Source: an uncultured Eubacteriales bacterium
GTDB lineage: Bacteria > Bacillota > Clostridia > Oscillospirales > Oscillospiraceae
DNA: 16,004 nucleotides
NCBI GenBank assembly: GCA_900549495.1
Contig: UROL01000021.1
Coordinates: 1-16,004, forward strand
Reading direction: 5' to 3'
Below the pieces are notes generated by a model. That model was not told the origin of the DNA, ran no database searches, and saw nothing but the letters and a program-made list of their open reading frames with translations. Position numbers and translations under genes: made by a program. Numbering within the stretch: the stretch's first letter is position 1; every line of letters starts with the position of its first letter. Below are positions 1-7,540 of this stretch, in pieces.

Positions 1-123
1 AAGATCATTGTGCTGGAAAGCCTCACGCCGGTACTTCCCCCGAAGGAGAAAGAACAGCGCAAAAAAGAAATTGAGCGCTGTCTTTTTGAGGTGTTCAGCA
101 AATATGGGGACAGATTTCCCTAA
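1..123 (+). CDS. C-terminal end of a small unknown protein (5' cut by window edge)
   Basis: An open frame runs in from the window edge and stops at TAA 121-123, giving 40 residues. The tail is highly charged, with a run of Lys, Glu and Arg followed by an aromatic segment (CLFEVFSKYGDRFP). I do not recognise a named domain. It lies directly upstream of and in the same direction as the serine recombinase, 89 bases before its start, so it is probably a cargo or accessory gene of the same mobile element. The match of open frame and position is the only support; the start is outside the window. Confidence 0.5.
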   Translation, partial: KIIVLESLTPVLPPKEKEQRKKEIERCLFEVFSKYGDRFP

Positions 124-135
124 TCATTCGCAACA

Positions 136-164
136 TTGTTGTCCGGGGCTGCTGATGGTATAAT
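136..164 (+). promoter_or_regulatory. Predicted sigma-A promoter for the serine recombinase
   Basis: TTGTTG (136-141), a 17-base spacer and a perfect TATAAT (159-164). The -35 box is weak, matching only the first three bases of TTGACA. Transcription would begin near 171, about 40 bases before the recombinase start, so the recombinase can be expressed separately from the gene before it. Confidence 0.45.
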
Positions 165-212
165 ATAGTTGTAAGGTTGGTAGCTCCATTCCAACAAGGA
201 AAGGAGCCCAAT

Positions 213-1721
213 ATGGAATTTATCAGAGAAGATTGTATTTACGCAAGACAGTCAGTAGACCGCAAGGACAGTATCAGCATTGAAAGTCAGATCGACTTTT
301 GCAAGTATGAATTGAAAGGCGGGAGCTGCCGGGTATTCAAGGACAAAGGCTATTCCGGTAAAAATACGGACAGGCCGGAGTTTCAAAAGCTGCTGGGCGA
401 GATCCGCAAGGGAAAGGTCAGGCGGGTCATCGTGTATAAACTGGACCGTATAAGCCGCTCTATTCTGGACTTTGCAACGATGATGGAGCTGTTTCAAGAG
501 TACGATGTGGAGTTTGTATCCTCCACGGAAAAGTTTGATACTTCGACCCCGATGGGCCGGGCCATGCTGAATATCTGCATTGTATTCGCCCAGCTTGAAC
601 GTGAGACAATTCAGAAGCGTGTCACAGACGCCTACTATTCACGGTGCCTGAAAGGCTTCCACATGAGCGGACAGGCACCATACGGTTATCAGTTAGAGCC
701 TACTGTGGTAGAGGGTATCCGCACAAAGAAAATGGTTGCCGACCCCGTAGCCGCCGACCATGTTCGGCTGATGTTTGAAATGTACGCTGAACCGGAAACC
801 TCCTTCGGAGATATTACCCGATACTTCGAGGAACATGACATAAAAATTTATGGCAAATCCATGTTTCGTACATTTCTTTCCCAGCTTTTAAGAAACCCCG
901 TTTACGCACAGGCCGATTTGGAGCTGTACGAATTTTTCAAAAGCCAGGGCGCAGCGATTATCAATGACGCTTCTGACTTTGCCGGAACAAACGGCTGCTA
1001 TCTTTATCAGGGACGGGATGTGAAGGAGGACAAGGACAGGTGCTTAAAAGACCAGATACTTGTTATCGCTCCCCACGAAGCACTCATTTCCTCTGACACA
1101 TGGCTGAAATGCCGGAAAAAACTTATGGCAAATACCACCTTCCAGCAGGGACGGAAACCGAAGAACACTTGGCTGGCCGGAAAAATCAAATGCGGGCATT
1201 GTGGGTATGCGCTGAAAGCCACCCATGTACCAAACAGTACAGGCTATTTCCGCTGCACCAAACGGACGGAAAACAAAGGTTGTCCGGGCTGCGGGAAAAT
1301 CCGCAAAGAAGAATTTGAGCAATTCATTTTCTCGGCCATGCAGGAGAAGTTCAAAGACTTTCAGATACTCCACGGCAGGGAGGAAAAAGTCAATCCGAAG
1401 CTGACCGCCTATCAAGTGGAGCTGGCACAGGTGGAGGCAGAAATTGAAAAGCTGCTGGATACGCTGACCGGAGCCAATGCGACCTTGCTTGCCTACGCCA
1501 ACAAAAAAATTGAAGAACTGGACACCCGACGCCAGACCATTTCAAAGGCAATCGCCGAATTGAGCGTTGAAACCATATCTCCCCAGCAGATAAAGAAGTT
1601 ATCCTATTATCTCGACAACTGGGACAGCATAGATTTTGACGACAAAAGAAAAGCCGCCGATGGTTTGATCTCTACGATCAAGGCCACCAGCGACCGTGTT
1701 CAGATAGAGTGGAAAATCTGA
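213..1721 (+). CDS. Large serine recombinase (site-specific, element integrase)
   Basis: A 502-residue DNA recombinase expected to cut and rejoin att sites through a phosphoserine link, moving an integrative element or transposon. The resolvase-type catalytic domain spans about residues 5-150: YARQS supplies the nucleophile Ser14, and KLDRISRS carries the conserved arginines near residues 79-82. A 'Recombinase' domain follows (about 160-280). A zinc ribbon has Cys327, Cys330, Cys348 and Cys357, and a coiled-coil stretch covers roughly 395-450. I chose ATG 213 because AAGGAG (201-206) sits 6 bases before it; the open frame extends to a TTG at 177. The length fits compact members of the TnpX/large serine integrase group. 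It is the last intact gene before a scar region, as expected at an element end. It could be active, since no catalytic residue is visibly missing. Confidence 0.9.
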   Translation: MEFIREDCIYARQSVDRKDSISIESQIDFCKYELKGGSCRVFKDKGYSGKNTDRPEFQKLLGEIRKGKVRRVIVYKLDRISRSILDFATMMELFQEYDVEFVSSTEKFDTSTPMGRAMLNICIVFAQLERETIQKRVTDAYYSRCLKGFHMSGQAPYGYQLEPTVVEGIRTKKMVADPVAADHVRLMFEMYAEPETSFGDITRYFEEHDIKIYGKSMFRTFLSQLLRNPVYAQADLELYEFFKSQGAAIINDASDFAGTNGCYLYQGRDVKEDKDRCLKDQILVIAPHEALISSDTWLKCRKKLMANTTFQQGRKPKNTWLAGKIKCGHCGYALKATHVPNSTGYFRCTKRTENKGCPGCGKIRKEEFEQFIFSAMQEKFKDFQILHGREEKVNPKLTAYQVELAQVEAEIEKLLDTLTGANATLLAYANKKIEELDTRRQTISKAIAELSVETISPQQIKKLSYYLDNWDSIDFDDKRKAADGLISTIKATSDRVQIEWKI

Positions 1722-1799
1722 CATTTCCGCTCTATCGCCCCTCATTTCTATTTTATCTTGTTTGTACCCCTTGTACACCGATGTTTGCTTTGGTATCGG

Positions 1800-2072
1800 C
1801 TAATGCAATAAGTACTTTGACGTGGTCACCCATAGCAAAATATTTTCCATTTGCCGCCGCTCCATTCGTTCCATTCCTATACCTCCTGTAAATTCCGCTT
1901 CCCCGTCTCCGTGAACCATGCGCAGAAATTCCCAGCCATAGCGTTCGTAGAATCCAATATGGTTTGTAACCAAATAAACCGGAGAAATGCCCTTTGCTCG
2001 CAAATTCTCCACTGCTAATTTAAGCAGGCATCCGGCGATGCTTTTTTCAGCTCCTTGACAGTCCCGGTTTCG
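1800..2072 (-). pseudogene. GNAT acetyltransferase, C-terminal fragment
   Basis: Read leftward, this frame gives SIAGCLLKLAVENL, then KGISPVYLVTNHIGFYERYG and WEFL. This is the typical C-terminal half of a GNAT acetyltransferase: the helix after the acetyl-CoA loop, a beta strand, and the 'FYERYGWE' end motif. The frame opens right after a stop at 2073-2075, and no N-terminal half or start region of a GNAT gene precedes it. Instead the upstream DNA encodes an unrelated HTH fragment in another frame. The last 25 or so residues do not look like a GNAT tail, so the 3' end may also be replaced, perhaps by the end of the neighbouring element. It is a remnant rather than a working enzyme. Confidence 0.65.
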
Positions 2073-2140
2073 TTAAGCAAAAAATATGGAAAAATCCGCT
2101 GCCGCACAGGGTTCATCACCACTTCCGCAATTTCCGCCAG
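2015..2140 (-). pseudogene. HTH (ArsR-like) regulator, N-terminal fragment
   Basis: Leftward frame reading LAEIAEVVMNPVRQRIFPYF and then LLNETGTVKELKK before an early stop (2015-2017). The 'NPVRQRI' helix followed by 'GTVKELKK' resembles the first two helices of small winged-helix regulators of the ArsR-like type that are common in Clostridia. The 5' side looks intact: a consensus-like promoter (2174-2201) and AAGGAG (2150-2155) placed 9 bases before a CTG codon at 2140. The first ATG is at 2116. The recognition helix and wing are missing, because the sequence runs into a GNAT fragment in another frame. I infer a deletion that joined the start of one gene to the end of another. Confidence 0.5.
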
Positions 2141-2173
2141 TGAGCGCCTCTCCTTAAGCCGTTCTATGCTATT

Positions 2174-2201
2174 ATTATGTTCTCATTTTTAAGAATGTCA
2201 A
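2174..2201 (-). promoter_or_regulatory. Predicted promoter of the broken HTH gene
   Basis: On the minus strand, TTGACA (2196-2201) and CATAAT (2174-2179) are 16 bases apart. It points into the HTH/GNAT remnants and would start transcription near 2167, just before an AAGGAG ribosome binding site. It may still drive a short RNA through the scar. Confidence 0.5.
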
Positions 2202-2211
2202 GGGAGGAAGA

Positions 2212-2253
2212 AAAATCCGAACCCTTTCCCCACGGGGAAGAAGTCCGGATTTT
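2212..2253 (-). terminator. Rho-independent terminator of tRNA-Ala
   Basis: In the leftward direction, AAAATCCG and CGGATTTT pair perfectly (8 bp) around an inner TTCCCC/GGGGAA stem, and the run ends in five T. It lies 8 bases after the tRNA CCA end, so it ends the tRNA transcript. The mirrored A-run also allows termination of rightward transcription from the scar. Confidence 0.8.
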
Positions 2254-2260
2254 GCATGTT

Positions 2261-2336
2261 TGGTGGACTTGAGGAGATTCGAACTCCCGACCCCCACAAT
2301 GCGAATGTGGTGCGCTCCCAGCTGCGCTACAAGCCC
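2261..2336 (-). tRNA. tRNA-Ala, anticodon CGC
   Basis: A complete 76-base cloverleaf is read leftward. The acceptor strands GGGCTTG and CAAGTCC pair with a G3:U70 wobble, the identity signal of alanine tRNA. The D stem is GCGC/GCGC. The anticodon stem CCACA/TGTGG holds the 7-base loop TTCGCAT, giving anticodon CGC, which reads GCG. The T loop is TTCGAAT between GGGAG and CTCCT. The discriminator A and CCA are encoded in the DNA. It has its own promoter and terminator. Alanine identity is well supported by both anticodon and G3:U70. Confidence 0.95.
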
Positions 2337-2353
2337 ATTTCTTTTACCGGGAT

Positions 2354-2382
2354 ATTATACCCTTTCCAGGTGCCAAAGTCAA
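2354..2382 (-). promoter_or_regulatory. Promoter of tRNA-Ala
   Basis: On the minus strand, TTGACT (2377-2382), a 17-base spacer and TATAAT (2354-2359). The start of transcription would fall near 2347, about 10 bases before the mature tRNA 5' end. Confidence 0.65.
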
Positions 2383-2429
2383 GCGTTTGGGGCTGCGGCA
2401 ATAATGAATTTTTGCCACGCAGGAGGGAA

Positions 2430-2458
2430 TTGACATTTCTGCTCTTTCCCGATATGAT
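2430..2458 (+). promoter_or_regulatory. Promoter of the radical SAM gene
   Basis: TTGACA (2430-2435), 17-base spacer, TATGAT (2453-2458). Transcription should start near 2465, giving a leader of about 25 bases before the ATG at 2490. Confidence 0.65.
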
Positions 2459-2489
2459 AGAGGAAAACCAAAGGAATGGCGTTGTCTTC

Positions 2490-3323
2490 ATGAAATTTCG
2501 GAAAATATATCTGGAAATCTCCAATATCTGCAATTTGCAGTGCAGCTTTTGTCCCGGTACCTGCCGGGAGGAGCGAAGGATGGGTGTGGCGGAATTTGAA
2601 TTGCTGATGCCGAAGCTGCGGCCCTGGTCGGACTATCTCTATTTTCATCTGATGGGAGAGCCCCTGCTGCATCCCCAGCTGGGAGAATTTCTTTCCATTG
2701 CCCGTGCGTATCAGTTTCGGGTGATTCTGACCACCAACGGGACACTGCTAAAGGACAAACAGGCCCTGCTGCTGGGGGCCCCGGGGCTGCATAAGATGAA
2801 TATATCGCTGCATTCCTTCGAGGCCAATGGGGCGGGAGTGCCCTTTGATGCCTATCTGGAGCACTGCTTTGCCTATGGTCAGGCGGCCAGTGGGAAGAAA
2901 ATCACCGTTTATCGGCTCTGGAACCAGGGTGGACAGGCACAGCGTAACGGAGAGATTCTGGAGCGAATGGCCCGGTTCTTCCCCGGGAGCTGGAAGGAAG
3001 AGCCCCGGGGCACCCGGATTGGGGACAAGGTTTATCTGGAATATGGGGATAAATTTGACTGGCCCTCCCTGGAAGCGGCGGAAAATCAGGGCAGAAATTT
3101 CTGCTACGGACTGCGGGATCAAATTGGTGTGCTTTGCGACGGCACCGTGGTTCCCTGCTGCCTGGATTCTGACGGAAAAATTCCCCTGGGCAATCTGCTC
3201 CAGGGGAATATGGAAGAGATTTTGAATTCCCAGCTGGCCCGGGAAATTTACGACGGATTCTCCCAGGGCACTGCCCGCCATCCGCTGTGCAGGCGGTGCG
3301 GATTTGCCCGGCGATTTCAATAA
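2490..3323 (+). CDS. Radical SAM protein with SPASM-type C-terminal domain
   Basis: A 277-residue enzyme expected to bind a [4Fe-4S] cluster and split S-adenosylmethionine to make a radical. The cluster motif CNLQCSFC has Cys14, Cys18 and Cys21. LMGEP (54-58) is the usual SAM-contacting strand, and TTNG (81-84) fits the barrel. A C-terminal Cys-rich region (Cys205, Cys216, Cys223, Cys224, Cys267, Cys270) with GTVVPCCLD and a closing CRRC matches SPASM domains, which hold auxiliary clusters in enzymes that modify peptides or other substrates. The open frame extends back to 2256 through the tRNA; I take ATG 2490 because it follows the promoter. Its ribosome binding site is poor (AAAGGA about 14 bases upstream). 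No partner peptide gene is visible nearby, so the substrate is unknown. Confidence 0.85.
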   Translation: MKFRKIYLEISNICNLQCSFCPGTCREERRMGVAEFELLMPKLRPWSDYLYFHLMGEPLLHPQLGEFLSIARAYQFRVILTTNGTLLKDKQALLLGAPGLHKMNISLHSFEANGAGVPFDAYLEHCFAYGQAASGKKITVYRLWNQGGQAQRNGEILERMARFFPGSWKEEPRGTRIGDKVYLEYGDKFDWPSLEAAENQGRNFCYGLRDQIGVLCDGTVVPCCLDSDGKIPLGNLLQGNMEEILNSQLAREIYDGFSQGTARHPLCRRCGFARRFQ

Positions 3324-3340
3324 ATAGCTGCTTTTTCGGA

Positions 3341-3360
3341 GCCGCCCCGGCTGGGGCGGC
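3341..3360. terminator. Hairpin between convergent genes
   Basis: GCCGCCCC, loop GGCT, GGGGCGGC: a perfect 8-bp GC stem directly between the radical SAM gene and the stop codon of the permease (3361-3363). There is no long T-run after it rightward. Leftward, the hairpin is followed by CTCCGAAAAAGC, also without a T-run. Its position and strength suggest transcription stopping or protection of the 3' ends of both transcripts. Confidence 0.6.
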
Positions 3361-6300
3361 TTATTCCACGCTTTTCAGGGCCTCTGCCATGTTGATTTTA
3401 TCCAGGCGGAAATAGAAAATCACATCCACCGCCACAGCGGACAGGAGGGTAAGCGCAATGGAAATCAGCAGGGAGCGGCTCTGCAAAATGGGGCGAATCC
3501 AAATCAGGTCAATTTTGATTTGGCTGATAACAAAGCCCAGCAGCAGTCTGCCCAAGGGGATTCCGAAGACGGTGCCAAAGACGCTGAGCACCAGATTCTC
3601 CTTGAAGACATACATGGCTGTCTCCCTGGAATTAAAGCCCAGCACCTTGATGGTGGCAATCTCCCGAATCCGCTCGTTGATATTGATATTGGTCAGGTTA
3701 TACAGCACAATTACCGCTAGAATTCCGGCGCAAATCACCACCACAACCACAACCAAATCCAGGGCAGCCATCATGGCATTCACTGTCTTGGCCAGCTCCT
3801 GGCTGACGGTGACATTGGCGACGCCGTCCTGCTTGTGAGCGGCGGCTCCGGCCACGCTGGGGTTCTTCCCCTCCCGCACCGAAATCAGCGCCATTTGCTG
3901 CTCCGGCAGCTCCCCCCACTGGTGCTGAATTGTCTCCGGGGATAGGATTGCATAATTATACACATGGTTTTCATAGATGCCGGAGACGGTAAGCTGTAGC
4001 TCCTTCATATCCGGGTTGCGAAGCCGGACGCTGTCGCCGATTTTTACATGGAGGATATCCGCAATTCCCGCCGAGAGCAGCACCTGGTCCATCCCCGGCA
4101 TGGAGATTGGGGTTTCGTCCATATGCAGGTCGATGAAGTCCACCAGATTCCGGGGGGCTGCCATGATGTAAATGTCCCGGGTTTGGTCGGCTGCGGTAAT
4201 CTCGCCGCTGACCTGATGGAAGAATAGAATCTGGTCGGAATAGGGTTCCATATTCTTGCGGAAGGCGGCCTGCTGGGCTTCGTCCCTGCCGCTGCGGAAA
4301 TAAACCTCCACATCGTATTGGGTCACATCCCGGAACTGCACATCCACAATCTTAGAGATAGAATCCTGGATGCCAAAGCCGGTCATCAGCAGGGCTGTGC
4401 AGCCGCCGATGCCCAGGAGCATCATCACCAGCCGCTGGCGATAGCGGAAGATATTCCGGATGGCCACCTTGTTCAGGAAGCTGATGTGCCGCCACAGGGG
4501 CAGCCGCTCTATCAGCAGGGCCTTGCCGGAGGCGGGGGCCTTGGGGCGAATCAACTCCGCCGGAACCTCCCGCAGAGAGCGGTGGCAGCAGTACCAGCTA
4601 ACCAGCATCATCGCCGCCGTGTATAGGGCGGTAACCGACAGAGCCATCTTCCAGTCGAAGCAATACTTGATTTTTGGGGTGATGAACAGCACCAGTTTAT
4701 AGGCCTGCCAAAGCACCGCCGGGAAAACCACACTGCCCACAACCACACCGGCACCGCAGCCCACCACGGCGCTGCTCCCGGCGTATTTCAGGTATTTGGA
4801 GATAATCGCCCGGTTGCTGTAGCCAAGCGCCTTTAGGGTGCCAATCTGGGTGCGCTCCTCATCCACCATGCGGGTCATGGTGGTAATGCAGACCAGGGCA
4901 GCCACCAGCAGGAAAAAGGCCGGGAATACCCGGGCAACCCCCGCCACAATGTCGGAGTTGCTGTCCAGGGAGCTATAGCCGATATTGGTATTGCGGTCCA
5001 GCACATACACATCCGTGTGGGTGATGCCGTCGATGGTCTGTGCAGCCTCTTCCAGTTCCCGCTTGGCATCGGCCAGCTTCTGCTCCGCCTCGTCGAACTG
5101 CTCCTGGGCCTCCCGCTCCGCCTGGGCCAGAGCGGACTTTCCGTCCTCCAGCTCCTGTTTGTGGGTTTCCAGCTCCCGCCAGCCGGTTTCGATTTCCTTT
5201 TCCGCCTGGCGCAGCTCCCTCTCCGCACTGCGTATTTTCTGGCGGCCTTCGGCAAGCTGCTGGTGGCCATAGACGATTTGGCCGTTCATGGAGGTCAGCT
5301 GATTGCCAATCTCCGCATAGCCATCCATAATCATCTGCCGGGCGGCACGGATTTCCTCCCGCTTACCCAGCAGATCCTGCTTTTGGGCCTCCAATTCAGA
5401 CTGTTGCTGGGTGACCTCCTCCAGCTTGGCATTCAGGGCATCCCGCTGCTGGGTCAGCTCCTCCACCTGGGCCGCATACTGAGCCTTTTCCGCCTGGCAT
5501 TTTTCCAGGGCATCTCTGGCTGCTTGCAGGACGCTTTCCGATGCGCCGACCTGCTCTAAATTGTCCAGGGCCTGCTGGGCCAGATTTTCGTTCAGCTCTG
5601 CAATTCTCAGCATGGATTCCAGGGGGCGCAGGGCCACCTCGATTTGCACCAGGCCGGTTTTGATTTGGGTGATGCCGGATTTGATTTCCATCAGGCCGGC
5701 ATTGATTTGAACCAACCCCGCCTCCACCTGCTGGGAGGCCGCTTCCAGCTCCACTTCCTTGGCCTCCAGCTGGGAGCTGGCGTTGCTCAGCGCACCCTGC
5801 CCCCCGGACTGGGCGGATTGCAGCCTTTCCTCTGAGCTGGTTAAGGTCTGCTTGTTGGCTTCCAGCGCTTCCCTGCCGTCGGCCAGCTGCTGCTCCGCCT
5901 CCCGGAGCTGGGCTTCGGCATCCTGGATTTCCTTCTGGCCGTCCTCCAGCTGCTGGCGGGAATCGGCCAACTGCTGCAAAGCGTCCGTCTTCTCCCGCTG
6001 GTAATCCGCCAAGCCCTGATTGTAATCCGCCAGTCCGTCCTCATAGGCCTGGCGGGCCTCCCGGAGGGCGGAGTCCAGGCGCTGTTGGGCATAGGGCTCC
6101 AGCAGAGGCTTGATGGTGTCCGCCGCTGCCGTCAGGGCATCGTTGTACTCCTGGGAGTAGACAGTATACTCCCCGGGAATGGTTACATGAATCTCCGTGT
6201 AGTAGCTCACATCGAAGGCATCTTCCGGCACAAAGAAGTAATTGGTAATGCTGCCGCTGCCCACGGAGGTATTGCCTCTGGTATTGTCCATATACAGCGG

Positions 6301-6834
6301 CGTGCTCACCAGGCCCACAACGGTAAAGCAATCCTGGGTCAGCTGGTTCAGGGAGGCTGTGGAATTGTCGCCGGAAATCACCACGGTCTGGCCGATGGCA
6401 TCCTTTTTGTTCCGGAAGCCGTCTGCCAGGCACTCGTTGGGGGCGGTGGGCATTCTGCCCTCCAGGAGCACCAGCTTGTTAATCTGACTGGGGAGGGTAT
6501 AAAAGCGGTAGACGGCAGACTCCGCCCCCTCCTCCTTGTCCACAATCAAATCGGAGTAAAATACCCCCTCTGCCATCTCCACCCCCGGGAACCGAGAAAT
6601 GGCAGGCAACTGCTCCTTGTCCCAGCCGTAGGTGCTGAGCAGGCGCAAATCGAACATGTTCTGCCCATCCGTATAGGCCTGGCCGGTGGCCACCATGTCC
6701 ATTTTTGTGGAACGCAGGCCCACAAAGATGCCTGCTCCCAGAGCAATGATCATGGCGATGGCAATATAGCGCCCCAGGGATTTGACAATCGACCGGCGGA
6801 GGTTCCGCCGCATCATATTTCGCCTCATTACCAT
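3361..6834 (-). CDS. FtsX/MacB-type ABC transporter permease with long coiled coil
   Basis: A 1157-residue membrane subunit. TM1 is at about residues 21-40, then an outer domain (about 45-240). A very long Glu/Gln/Ala-rich coiled coil follows (about 250-600), with four near-identical heptads near 371-399. The first FtsX core has segments near 635-655, 686-712 and 731-750. A second half has TM near 801-820, another outer domain, and FtsX segments near 1025-1045, 1080-1105 and 1118-1142. This two-half layout is typical of MacB/LolC-like permeases of type VII ABC systems, which move or transmit force to substrates outside the membrane rather than forming a channel. The start ATG 6834 overlaps the ATPase stop by 7 bases, with GGAG 5 bases before it; ATG 6828 (TAATG) is an alternative. 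Translational coupling to the ATPase is clear. The substrate is unknown; antimicrobial peptide or lipoprotein export are family possibilities. Confidence 0.88.
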   Translation of the reverse strand: MVMRRNMMRRNLRRSIVKSLGRYIAIAMIIALGAGIFVGLRSTKMDMVATGQAYTDGQNMFDLRLLSTYGWDKEQLPAISRFPGVEMAEGVFYSDLIVDKEEGAESAVYRFYTLPSQINKLVLLEGRMPTAPNECLADGFRNKKDAIGQTVVISGDNSTASLNQLTQDCFTVVGLVSTPLYMDNTRGNTSVGSGSITNYFFVPEDAFDVSYYTEIHVTIPGEYTVYSQEYNDALTAAADTIKPLLEPYAQQRLDSALREARQAYEDGLADYNQGLADYQREKTDALQQLADSRQQLEDGQKEIQDAEAQLREAEQQLADGREALEANKQTLTSSEERLQSAQSGGQGALSNASSQLEAKEVELEAASQQVEAGLVQINAGLMEIKSGITQIKTGLVQIEVALRPLESMLRIAELNENLAQQALDNLEQVGASESVLQAARDALEKCQAEKAQYAAQVEELTQQRDALNAKLEEVTQQQSELEAQKQDLLGKREEIRAARQMIMDGYAEIGNQLTSMNGQIVYGHQQLAEGRQKIRSAERELRQAEKEIETGWRELETHKQELEDGKSALAQAEREAQEQFDEAEQKLADAKRELEEAAQTIDGITHTDVYVLDRNTNIGYSSLDSNSDIVAGVARVFPAFFLLVAALVCITTMTRMVDEERTQIGTLKALGYSNRAIISKYLKYAGSSAVVGCGAGVVVGSVVFPAVLWQAYKLVLFITPKIKYCFDWKMALSVTALYTAAMMLVSWYCCHRSLREVPAELIRPKAPASGKALLIERLPLWRHISFLNKVAIRNIFRYRQRLVMMLLGIGGCTALLMTGFGIQDSISKIVDVQFRDVTQYDVEVYFRSGRDEAQQAAFRKNMEPYSDQILFFHQVSGEITAADQTRDIYIMAAPRNLVDFIDLHMDETPISMPGMDQVLLSAGIADILHVKIGDSVRLRNPDMKELQLTVSGIYENHVYNYAILSPETIQHQWGELPEQQMALISVREGKNPSVAGAAAHKQDGVANVTVSQELAKTVNAMMAALDLVVVVVVICAGILAVIVLYNLTNININERIREIATIKVLGFNSRETAMYVFKENLVLSVFGTVFGIPLGRLLLGFVISQIKIDLIWIRPILQSRSLLISIALTLLSAVAVDVIFYFRLDKINMAEALKSVE
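5638..5724 (-). repeat. Four 21-bp repeats coding heptads in the permease coiled coil
   Basis: Residues about 371-399 read as four heptads: AGLVQIN, AGLMEIK, SGITQIK, TGLVQIE. At DNA level the unit recurs every 21 bases around the shared GATTTG (plus strand). They sit in the middle of the predicted coiled coil and look like recent in-frame duplications. Confidence 0.75.
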
Positions 6835-7529
6835 TCAATCTCCGCAATGTCCATTGGATGTTCGTTGATTTCAATGCTGCAAACCGTGCCGTTTTTCACC
6901 CGGATGACCCGATCGGCCATGGCTGTCAGGGCGCTGTTGTGGGTGATGATCACCACGGTCATGCCGGTTTTCCTGCCGGTGTCCTGAAGCAGCTTCAGAA
7001 TAGCCTTGCCCGTCTGGTAGTCCAGTGCGCCGGTGGGCTCGTCGCAGAGCAATAGCTTGGGATTCTTGGCCAGCGCTCTGGCAATGGCCACCCGCTGCTG
7101 CTCACCGCCGGAAAGCTGGCTGGGGAAATTCTTCATCCGCTCCTCCAGCCCCACGTCCTTTAGAACCTGGGCTGCGGGCAGCGGGTGCTTGCATATCTGG
7201 TTGGCCAGTTCCACATTTTCCAGGGCGTTCAGGTTGCCAATCAGATTGTAGAACTGGAATACAAAGCCCACATCCATCCGGCGGTACTGGGTCAGCTCCC
7301 GCCGGTCCATGCCGGAGATGTCCCGACCGTCCAGCAGCACCTTCCCCGTGGTTAGGGCATCCATCCCCCCAAGAATATTCAGCAGGGTGGTTTTACCGGC
7401 ACCGGAGGGGCCCACAATCACCACCAGCTCCCCCTTCTCAATCTGGAAGGTGGCATCGTGGAGGGCGTTGATTTTCACCTCGCCCATCTGGTAGGTCTTT
7501 CCCACATTTTCAAATTCCACAAAGGCCAT
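6828..7529 (-). CDS. ABC transporter ATP-binding protein (MacB/LolD type)
   Basis: A 233-residue cytoplasmic ATPase that powers the permease encoded next to it. All motifs are present: Walker [10 protein letters not shown] (40-48), Q-loop Gln92, signature LSGGEQQR (139-146), Walker B LLLCDEP (159-165), D-loop GALD (167-170) and switch His197. Length and sequence are typical of the LolD/MacB ATPase group. ATG 7529 is chosen because AGGGGA lies just before it; the open frame continues upstream only as antisense of GtrA and ldhA. It starts 11 bases after the GtrA stop, and its own stop overlaps the permease start, so the three genes form one leftward operon. Confidence 0.95.
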   Translation of the reverse strand: MAFVEFENVGKTYQMGEVKINALHDATFQIEKGELVVIVGPSGAGKTTLLNILGGMDALTTGKVLLDGRDISGMDRRELTQYRRMDVGFVFQFYNLIGNLNALENVELANQICKHPLPAAQVLKDVGLEERMKNFPSQLSGGEQQRVAIARALAKNPKLLLCDEPTGALDYQTGKAILKLLQDTGRKTGMTVVIITHNSALTAMADRVIRVKNGTVCSIEINEHPMDIAEIEW

Positions 7530-7540
7530 GGCGATTCCCC

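Larger units (their letters stand above)
1722..2211. other. Scar region without an intact gene, next to the recombinase
   Basis: About 490 bases between the recombinase stop and the tRNA-Ala terminator. It holds two gene fragments read leftward (listed separately), a leftward promoter, and two very short leftward frames: 1800-1874 (24 residues, with AGGAGGT 6 bases before its ATG) and 1753-1833 (26 residues, ending GVQGVQTR). I cannot assign either short frame. The recombination site of the left element should lie in this stretch or just inside the recombinase side, but I see no convincing att core. Confidence 0.5.

Noticed and set aside
2256..2489. N-terminal extension of the radical SAM protein
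   Set aside because: It translates through the tRNA-Ala gene and both promoters; the family begins just before CNLQCSFC.
5017..6987. Long plus-strand frames opposite the permease
   Set aside because: They are antisense of the permease and ATPase; their Leu/Gly- or Ser-rich bias comes from the Glu/Gln-rich coiled coil on the other strand.
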